Below are positions 6,722 to 11,494 of a DNA stretch of 11,494 nt, piece after piece. The stretch spans positions 1 through 11,494 of the forward strand of contig JAISJS010000269.1 in assembly GCA_031261385.1 (NCBI GenBank). Reading direction: 5' to 3'. Below the pieces are notes generated by a model. The model searched no databases, was not told the origin of the DNA, and saw only the letters and a list, made by a program, of their open reading frames with translations. The DNA comes from Treponema sp. Its GTDB lineage: Bacteria; Spirochaetota; Spirochaetia; Treponematales; Breznakiellaceae. The translations under genes were made by a program, and so were the position numbers. Each line of letters opens with the position of its first letter. Within the stretch, counting starts at the first letter, position 1.

Positions 6722-8599
6722 CTATTTCTTTTTCTTTTTCTTCGGCGGTATGATCGCCGTTTTCGTTTGTGCATTTGCCGCGGACTGTGCAGCCCGTTTG
6801 GGAGCCAGGTATTTGTTAATCGCCACCTGCTGTACCATGGTTAAAACGTTGGAGAATATCCAGTAGATCAACAACCCCGACGGTACATTGTATAAGACGA
6901 AAAAGAAAACAATCGGCATGGCATATAACATCATCTTCATTTGGGTATTGCCCTGCTGATCCGGCGTCTGTGTTACCTTTCCGTAGAGAAGCTGGGAACC
7001 AACATAAATAAACGGCAGAAGCCGTAAGTCGGTCCACCCAAGAATGGGGATCACATGGCCTCCAAAGTTCAAAATTGATTCTGGAAGCGAAAGGTCGGGG
7101 ATCCATTTGGGGATGAACATAGCCCCGCGCAGATCAAAATGATTATTAAAAAGATTATACATTGCAAAAAAGATCGGAAACTGCAGCAGCATCGGAAGGC
7201 ATCCCGACAGCGGATTGTACCCTTCTTTTTTATAAAGCTCCGCCATTTCAGCATTCATCTTTTGCGGATTATCCTTGTACTTGTCCTGAAGCTCCTTAAT
7301 CTTGGGAGAGATTGACTGCATACGCAGCGTCGCCTCGGAACCTTTTTTGGTCAGCGGAAAAAACGCGATCTTCACGAGCAGGGTAAGAAAGATGATCGCC
7401 ACGCCGTAATTGGGAATAACTTTATAGAACAGCAGCAGCAGCCATTTAAGAAGCTTTTCCAGCGGGGCAAGAAAGCCCCGGGAATTTGCCGTCTCAATCA
7501 GTTGGGTGTCCCGCAGATTAAAGCTGTTGCTTCCGTTGTTGTAAATTTTCAACACATCCTGGTTTTTGGGACCAAGGTAAAAACGGTACGTATCATCCGC
7601 CCGTGCAGTGTTAAGGGGCGGCCGGATGATGGAAAGCCGGGAGGCGGCAGACAGGCCCGGTTCGGGCTTTGCCGAAAAATTTAAATCATATTGGGGAAGA
7701 TACGGAATGGCGATAAAAGTAAAGTACTTCCCCGTAATTGCCGCCCAGGAAGGATGGGTGCTGATAATATCGGGGTTATTGTCATTGATCTTCATCATCT
7801 TCCGCTTACCGTTGGTATACGTCATGTATTGGCGGTACTCATACCGTTGATCAAGCTTGACAAACTTGGGTCCGATTTGGGGGCCAAAGGCCAGGGTATA
7901 AGCGGCGTTGGGAGTACCTGCGGCGCCGGGAAAATTAAAGCCCGGAACCGAGTAGCCGCCATCCAGAGAAACGGTCAGCTCAAACATATACTCGTTGGGT
8001 CTGAAATCGTACCGCTTGGTCAGCTTGAAACGACCGCCTTCGGAATTACTTCCGGAACCGGCGGGAAGGGTAAACTCCCTGGAAAATTCCACTGAATAAG
8101 GATTATCCGGCAGGCGTTTTACATAAAAATTTGAAGTGACCGGCTGGGCGTTGAGGCCGCCAAAAGCAACGGTAAAGGCATGGGCTTCGCTGTTACCGGA
8201 AAGGATCATCTCCAGATCATCACCGTCTTCATCGTGCTCCTTGAGTTTCCAGGAAACTACATCTCCACCGGCGCTTGAAAGCACCACGGTGAGCAGGTCG
8301 GTATCAATGGTGACCCATTCTTCGGCAAGCGGTCCATCGGCAAACACATCATCCGCCGCAGGGGCAATTACTGTCGGCGTTGCGCTTGCCTGCGTTGTAT
8401 TTGTCTGCGGGGGTGTCTGCACCGGGGTAAGGCCCGAAGCCTCGGTAACACCGGCAGTACCGGCAGCAGAACCGGCTGTGGAACCTGCGGCAGGCGTGGA
8501 AGCAGGCTGAACCGCGGCCTGGCGGGGGCCCTGAAGCAAAAAAACTCCCACTATCACAATAATTGAGAGGATCACCGCCCACATGGTATTTTTTTCCAT
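6722..8599 (-). CDS. yidC: Membrane protein insertase YidC
   Basis: 625 residues. It starts with an uncleaved N-terminal membrane segment (about 7-22), then an Ala/Thr/Pro/Ser-rich linker (about 28-90). A large periplasmic P1 domain follows (about 95-375), and then the conserved YidC/Oxa1 core (about 380-600) with five membrane segments. Core landmarks are FFPLTKKGSEATLRM, the coiled cytoplasmic loop SPKIKELQDKYKDNPQKM, NPLSGCLPMLLQFPIFFAMY and FFVLYNVPSGLLIYW. The positive residue of the hydrophilic groove (R366 in E. coli) aligns by eye with K410 in LLVKIAFFPL. The tail ends in PPKKKKKK, a basic C-terminus of the kind that helps ribosome contact. YidC inserts membrane proteins alone or with SecYEG in the inner membrane. 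It is longer than E. coli YidC (548), mostly because of the linker. AAGGAA precedes the ATG at 8599. It lies 16 nt after yidD and 37 nt before jag. Confidence 0.97.
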   Translation of the reverse strand: MEKNTMWAVILSIIVIVGVFLLQGPRQAAVQPASTPAAGSTAGSAAGTAGVTEASGLTPVQTPPQTNTTQASATPTVIAPAADDVFADGPLAEEWVTIDTDLLTVVLSSAGGDVVSWKLKEHDEDGDDLEMILSGNSEAHAFTVAFGGLNAQPVTSNFYVKRLPDNPYSVEFSREFTLPAGSGSNSEGGRFKLTKRYDFRPNEYMFELTVSLDGGYSVPGFNFPGAAGTPNAAYTLAFGPQIGPKFVKLDQRYEYRQYMTYTNGKRKMMKINDNNPDIISTHPSWAAITGKYFTFIAIPYLPQYDLNFSAKPEPGLSAASRLSIIRPPLNTARADDTYRFYLGPKNQDVLKIYNNGSNSFNLRDTQLIETANSRGFLAPLEKLLKWLLLLFYKVIPNYGVAIIFLTLLVKIAFFPLTKKGSEATLRMQSISPKIKELQDKYKDNPQKMNAEMAELYKKEGYNPLSGCLPMLLQFPIFFAMYNLFNNHFDLRGAMFIPKWIPDLSLPESILNFGGHVIPILGWTDLRLLPFIYVGSQLLYGKVTQTPDQQGNTQMKMMLYAMPIVFFFVLYNVPSGLLIYWIFSNVLTMVQQVAINKYLAPKRAAQSAANAQTKTAIIPPKKKKKK

Positions 8600-8615
8600 T
8601 CTAATTCCTTAAAAC

Positions 8616-8834
8616 TCAGGGTACCGGGTCATAACCACCCGGATGAAAAGGATGACAGCGAAGAATCCGCTTCGCCGCCAGAATTGACCCGTGAAAAACA
8701 CCGTATTTCAGAACCGCCTCATACGCATAGGCGGAACAGGTCGGATAGTACCTACAGCAGGGAAGAAGGTAGGGAGAAATCGCTTTTTGATAGAAACGAA
8801 TGACAAGAAGCGCTATTTTTCGTACCGCCGTCAT
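8616..8834 (-). CDS. yidD: Membrane protein insertion efficiency factor YidD
   Basis: 72 residues, normal for the family. It shows the family pattern throughout: RFYQKAISP near the N-terminus, then CCRYYPTCSAYAYEAV with three Cys, and the C-terminal block KRILRCHPFHPGGYDPVP. YidD is a small amphipathic protein at the inner face of the cytoplasmic membrane that assists YidC-dependent insertion. AAGGA lies before the ATG at 8834, within the end of rnpA. The gene starts 2 nt after the rnpA stop, so translational coupling is likely. Confidence 0.96.
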   Translation of the reverse strand: MTAVRKIALLVIRFYQKAISPYLLPCCRYYPTCSAYAYEAVLKYGVFHGSILAAKRILRCHPFHPGGYDPVP

Positions 8835-8836
8835 TA

Positions 8837-9184
8837 TTATTCCTTAAACAACCCGGCCCTGGTAAACAGGGATTGAAGCTGCCGCATCCTGCCGTCAAAA
8901 TCCATGGCGGGCGGATACACCAGCAAAACAAGGTCATATCCATCCTTGAGCCGGGGGCGAGTGAGCCGGTACACCTCTCTGCCAAGGCGCTTGGCCCGGT
9001 TCCGTTCCACCGCATTCCCAAACTTTCGGGACAGGGTAAAGCATATTCGGTTGTTACGCAAATCGTTTTTAAGCACAAAAAGCTTGGCTCCGGGGCCGCT
9101 CAAACACCTCCCCCGGTTAAAAACTTCCCGAATTTCGTTCCTTCCCTTTAGATGCTCCTTCCATTTGAACCGAAAGGAGACCAT
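8837..9184 (-). CDS. rnpA: Ribonuclease P protein component
   Basis: 115 residues, typical length. The RNR signature is clear in GNAVERNRAKRLGREVYR (about 56-73), the helix that contacts RNase P RNA, and the N-terminal substrate-binding part reads FKWKEHLKGRNEIREVFNRG. The protein assists the catalytic RNA in maturing tRNA 5' ends. The ATG at 9184 lies 7 nt after the rpmH stop, and the GCGGGGAA between them is the only ribosome-binding candidate, closer to the start than usual, so coupling to rpmH translation is likely. Confidence 0.96.
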   Translation of the reverse strand: MVSFRFKWKEHLKGRNEIREVFNRGRCLSGPGAKLFVLKNDLRNNRICFTLSRKFGNAVERNRAKRLGREVYRLTRPRLKDGYDLVLLVYPPAMDFDGRMRQLQSLFTRAGLFKE

Positions 9185-9191
9185 TTCCCCG

Positions 9192-9347
9192 CTAATAGGG
9201 CTTTTTCTCGTCCGAAATACTCAATTTTGTCCGGCCCTTGGCCCTGCGGCGCTTAAGGACCAGCCTTCCGCCCTTCGTCTTCATCCGTGCCCGGAACCCG
9301 AATTTGCGGTTCCGCTTCACTTTACTTGGTTGATAAGTCCGTTTCAT
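9192..9347 (-). CDS. rpmH: 50S ribosomal protein bL34
   Basis: A 51-residue, highly basic protein found by reading the minus strand by eye. It begins MKRTYQPSKVKRNRKFGF and continues RARMKTKGGRLVLKRRRAKGR, a near-textbook bL34, then has a short tail KLSISDEKKPY that is slightly longer than in many bacteria (44-47 residues). It binds 23S rRNA in the large subunit. AGGAGA lies about 9 nt before the ATG at 9347. It is the first gene of the five-gene operon and is directly followed by rnpA, the common bacterial order. dnaA, often upstream of rpmH, is not here. Confidence 0.97.
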   Translation of the reverse strand: MKRTYQPSKVKRNRKFGFRARMKTKGGRLVLKRRRAKGRTKLSISDEKKPY

Positions 9348-9398
9348 GGGATTTTCTCCTGTCTATATAAAGGTTCATGTGAGCAATTTAGTAAAAAT

Positions 9399-9427
9399 AG
9401 TGTACTAAAATGAGGCAGATGGGTCAA
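9399..9427 (-). promoter_or_regulatory. Sigma-70-type promoter of the rpmH operon
   Basis: On the minus strand a -35 TTGACC (9427-9422) and a -10 TACACT (9404-9399) are separated by exactly 17 bp. The predicted start is near 9392, giving a leader of about 45 nt before rpmH. A 7-bp inverted repeat, TTTAGTA (9387-9393) and TACTAAA (9403-9409), spans the -10 and the start site. It is the best consensus match in the window. Confidence 0.7.
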
Positions 9428-9484
9428 GACTACTATTATAAGAAATTATGGTGACTGACACCCTTTTTTTATTGTAATCAGCCT

Positions 9485-9493
9485 TGTTATAAT
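9485..9493 (+). promoter_or_regulatory. Extended -10 promoter of the macroglobulin-like gene
   Basis: TGTTATAAT: the TG element and a perfect TATAAT hexamer. The -35 position is only a run of T. The predicted start is near 9500, giving a leader of about 32 nt that contains GGGAG (9522-9526) five nt before the ATG at 9532. Confidence 0.6.
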
Positions 9494-9531
9494 GTTAAAC
9501 TGTGTAAATTAAGAATTTTATGGGAGCAATT

Positions 9532-11494
9532 ATGAAAAAAAATGTGTTTCTGAAAGATTTAATTGTTCTGGCAATGGGATTAGTAATTGTAACAAGTGTT
9601 TTAGCGCTCAGTTCCTGCCGGGATAAAACTTCCAAAATGGGGCCGCAGGGTATACGACAAACGACGGATTACTCCCTGAGAAACTCTGATGCGTTAAATG
9701 GGCTGACCCTGGTAAATGATGCAGCTATCGAAGCTGCTTTTACCCTGGATTACCGGCCCTTAAAGGGTGAAGTTGATCAGGAGGCGGAAACACTAAGCGC
9801 CGCAGCGTTATCAGGTAATGCACAGGGCGGCGGCAGGGGAACGGTAGTTGGCGGAGGTTTAAGAAAAATTGCCGACTATAAGACCGTCTATTTTGATCCC
9901 GCTGCGGAAAAGGCAAAAATAGCATCTATACAGGCCGCCCAAATTGCGGCTAACGCAGGAACCATTGCAGGCGCCGGCGCTGCAGGTCCCTTGACCGTGA
10001 TCGATTGGGGGCCGCGGGGACTGTATTCTTCTGCGGTACAGCGGCCTTCACTGTATGTGATTTTTTCCCAGCCGATGATTCCGCTTGCAAGCCTTGGAGA
10101 ACAATCCGCCTCATCGCCGGTGGTGAGTATCAATCCGCCGATCAGGGGGAGTTTCCGCTGGTACGGGACAAGTTTTTTAAGTTTTGAAGGCGATGAGCCG
10201 TGTCAAAGCCAGCAGATCTACACGATCACCGTGGCAGGCGGCGCGTCATCAATTTACGGAACAAGGATAAGCGGTGAGCGGGAGTTCAGTTTTTACACGG
10301 AAACCCTCGGTATAACAAGCGTTGAACCCGGCGAGGAATTTAAAAAGCAGACAAAGTTCCGTTTCACCAACCGCGATGTACCGCCTGAGGCGGCCAAACA
10401 GATTGGGTTGACCTTTAACTATCCGGTCAGTGTGGAAGATATCCGTCAATATCTGGATATCAGTTCAACCGTTGGCGGAAAAAAGAATTTTACCGTGACC
10501 CAGGTAAATGATAAAAAACTTCTTGCTGCTTTAAGCGATTCGGTTGAGTTTAACACGACAGTCAATATCACTCTTAAAAAAGGAGCAAAATCCGCGGGGG
10601 GCAGCCGCGGAACCGAATCGGACCGGGTGTTTTCATTCAGCACCCCGCGCCCTTTTATCGTTGAAGATTTCAGACGCATCCCCGCATACAGCAAATACCG
10701 TAACCTCGTGGAGCTGGATTTTTCCTATCCGTTAAACGAAAGTACGATTATCCGCTCCATACGTACCGAGCCTGCAATGAACATTGGAAACGACACGGTC
10801 GAATTCTGGGGCGATACGGTGCGGATTTACAATCTGCCTGTCGGCTATGGGGCAAAATTTAAAATTTTTGTGGACACTTCGATAGAGGATGTATACGGCC
10901 GAAAATTAAGCGAGGTGTATACCTGCGACATCACGGTGCCCGATGAGCCGCCGCCGGTGGGCTCCGCTTCGTTTCTCGATTACGGGCAGAGTATGCTGGA
11001 AGCGCAGTTTCCGCCGCGTTTTCTTTTTGAATATAAAAACATTGCCGAAGATTCTTCGTATGTTTTGGCGGCAACAAAAAACCCCTGGAGCGCCTTACCG
11101 GCGGGAAGCAGGCGCATCGATATGGTTCCGGGAAAAGTCAATGACCGGTATTTTGAAGAAATCGATCTGTCGCCATATTTAAATTCCCAAAAGAAAGGCT
11201 TTGTTTCATTCCGTGCGGATTTAAAACTTTTGTCGGACCGGAAAGACAGGAACGGCGCGCTCCGTATTGATACCCATAAAAACGAACTTAACATTCAGGT
11301 GACCGATTTGGGGCTGACCGTGCGCTACGGCTTTAACAAGACCGTGGTACTGGTAACAAGCCTTGCTACCGGTGAGCCCGTGGAAGGCGCAGCAGTAAAA
11401 TTATTAAATCCCCAACAGGTAGATAATGAAGCCGCCATGGATCTTGGCGCCCTTAAAAGTTTCGGTGAAGGGATCACCGGTAAAAATGGTTTGG
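9532..11494 (+). CDS. Alpha-2-macroglobulin-family lipoprotein, N-terminal part (3' truncated)
   Basis: The frame is open from the ATG at 9532 to the end of the window: 654 codons plus one base, with no stop. The N-terminus is a lipoprotein signal (MKKNVFLKDL, hydrophobic core, lipobox ALSSC, Cys29), so it should be anchored in the envelope. Bacterial macroglobulin landmarks are visible by eye: VIFSQPMIP (176-184), then NPPIRGSFRWYGTSFLSFEG, and the MG-domain block VTDLGLTVRYGFNK (590-603) followed by VTSLATGEPVEGAAVKLL (608-625). An Ala/Gly-rich segment (about residues 130-157) is probably a flexible linker. Known family members trap attacking proteases through a bait region and, in some, a CxEQ thioester; both would lie beyond the window, so it is unknown whether they exist here. 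Many bacteria pair this gene with pbpC (PBP1C), which would also be outside. A related MG2-containing envelope protein is the main alternative. Confidence 0.85.
   Translation, partial: MKKNVFLKDLIVLAMGLVIVTSVLALSSCRDKTSKMGPQGIRQTTDYSLRNSDALNGLTLVNDAAIEAAFTLDYRPLKGEVDQEAETLSAAALSGNAQGGGRGTVVGGGLRKIADYKTVYFDPAAEKAKIASIQAAQIAANAGTIAGAGAAGPLTVIDWGPRGLYSSAVQRPSLYVIFSQPMIPLASLGEQSASSPVVSINPPIRGSFRWYGTSFLSFEGDEPCQSQQIYTITVAGGASSIYGTRISGEREFSFYTETLGITSVEPGEEFKKQTKFRFTNRDVPPEAAKQIGLTFNYPVSVEDIRQYLDISSTVGGKKNFTVTQVNDKKLLAALSDSVEFNTTVNITLKKGAKSAGGSRGTESDRVFSFSTPRPFIVEDFRRIPAYSKYRNLVELDFSYPLNESTIIRSIRTEPAMNIGNDTVEFWGDTVRIYNLPVGYGAKFKIFVDTSIEDVYGRKLSEVYTCDITVPDEPPPVGSASFLDYGQSMLEAQFPPRFLFEYKNIAEDSSYVLAATKNPWSALPAGSRRIDMVPGKVNDRYFEEIDLSPYLNSQKKGFVSFRADLKLLSDRKDRNGALRIDTHKNELNIQVTDLGLTVRYGFNKTVVLVTSLATGEPVEGAAVKLLNPQQVDNEAAMDLGALKSFGEGITGKNGL

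Larger units (their letters stand above)
9348..9531. other. Divergent intergenic region between rpmH and the macroglobulin-like gene
   Basis: This 184-bp AT-rich stretch holds the rpmH leader and promoter, then a short palindrome GGTGACTGACACC (9450-9462) followed by seven T, and then the plus-strand promoter and leader of the lipoprotein gene. I see no tRNA, DnaA box or small ORF with a ribosome binding site in it. Confidence 0.7.

Noticed and set aside
6722..6745. Phase-variable A/G tract at the yidC 3' end
   Set aside because: The lysine codons mix AAA and AAG, so there is no long homopolymer, and slippage would only alter the last few residues.
6685..6774. N-terminal extension of Jag, a highly basic 30-residue segment
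   Set aside because: It overlaps the 3' end of yidC, arises from its lysine codons read in another frame, and a strong ribosome binding site supports the start at 6684.
7691..8510. Long open frames antisense to yidC
   Set aside because: They have no ribosome binding site or recognisable family and mirror the codon pattern of the conserved yidC gene on the other strand.
9348..9531. Replication origin next to rpmH
   Set aside because: rpmH often sits near dnaA and oriC, but no TTATCCACA-type DnaA boxes or dnaA gene are present, and the other side carries an unrelated lipoprotein gene.
1..11494. CRISPR array, tRNA/rRNA genes, insertion sequence or defence system
   Set aside because: No regularly spaced repeats, cloverleaf sequences, transposase motifs or defence-type domains were seen on either strand; gene content is housekeeping and envelope.

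Overview
The window looks like spirochaete chromosome, most likely a Treponema of roughly 50% GC such as the termite-gut species. This rests on four things: the gene order rpmH-rnpA-yidD-yidC-jag, the relaxed lipoprotein signal peptides, an uncharacterised exported protein of a type I associate with treponemes, and a large bacterial alpha-2-macroglobulin-like lipoprotein. The organism is inferred from protein style; no 16S or other taxonomic marker is present.

Layout from left to right. (1) Positions 2-988, plus strand: the 3' part of a hybrid sensor histidine kinase (ATPase and receiver domains) whose sensor and dimerisation regions lie before the window. (2) 1000-1905, minus strand: a DHH/DHHA1 phosphoesterase, converging on the kinase gene with an 11-nt gap. 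(3) 1906-2021: a divergent AT-rich control region dense in short repeats. (4) 2022-5042, plus strand: a 1006-residue M16 zinc-protease lipoprotein. (5) 5039-5866, minus strand: an exported protein of unknown function whose stop codon overlaps that of the protease gene. (6) 5932-9347, minus strand: the compact operon rpmH-rnpA-yidD-yidC-jag, with a promoter at 9399-9427 and a likely terminator at 5888-5939. (7) 9348-9531: a second divergent control region. (8) 9532 to the window end, plus strand: the first 654 codons of an alpha-2-macroglobulin-family lipoprotein.

The minus-strand operon makes ribosomal protein bL34, the protein part of RNase P, the YidD insertion factor, the YidC membrane insertase and the RNA-binding protein Jag/KhpB. 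It joins translation and RNA maturation to membrane-protein insertion, and gene gaps range from 2 to 37 nt. The two lipoproteins (M16 protease and macroglobulin-like protein) and the DUF-type protein act in the periplasm or at the envelope. No functional link between them is shown beyond proximity.

The region is mostly housekeeping and envelope genes. I found no mobile element, CRISPR array, tRNA, rRNA or defence system. The most interesting signals are regulatory: three of the four promoters I can place share an extended -10 of the form TGTTATANT, one of them positioned so that the M16 mRNA would be leaderless. Others are nested repeats between the DHH and M16 genes, a probable terminator that includes the jag stop codon, a 30-bp in-frame tandem duplication, and a 36-residue insertion in the M16 protease.
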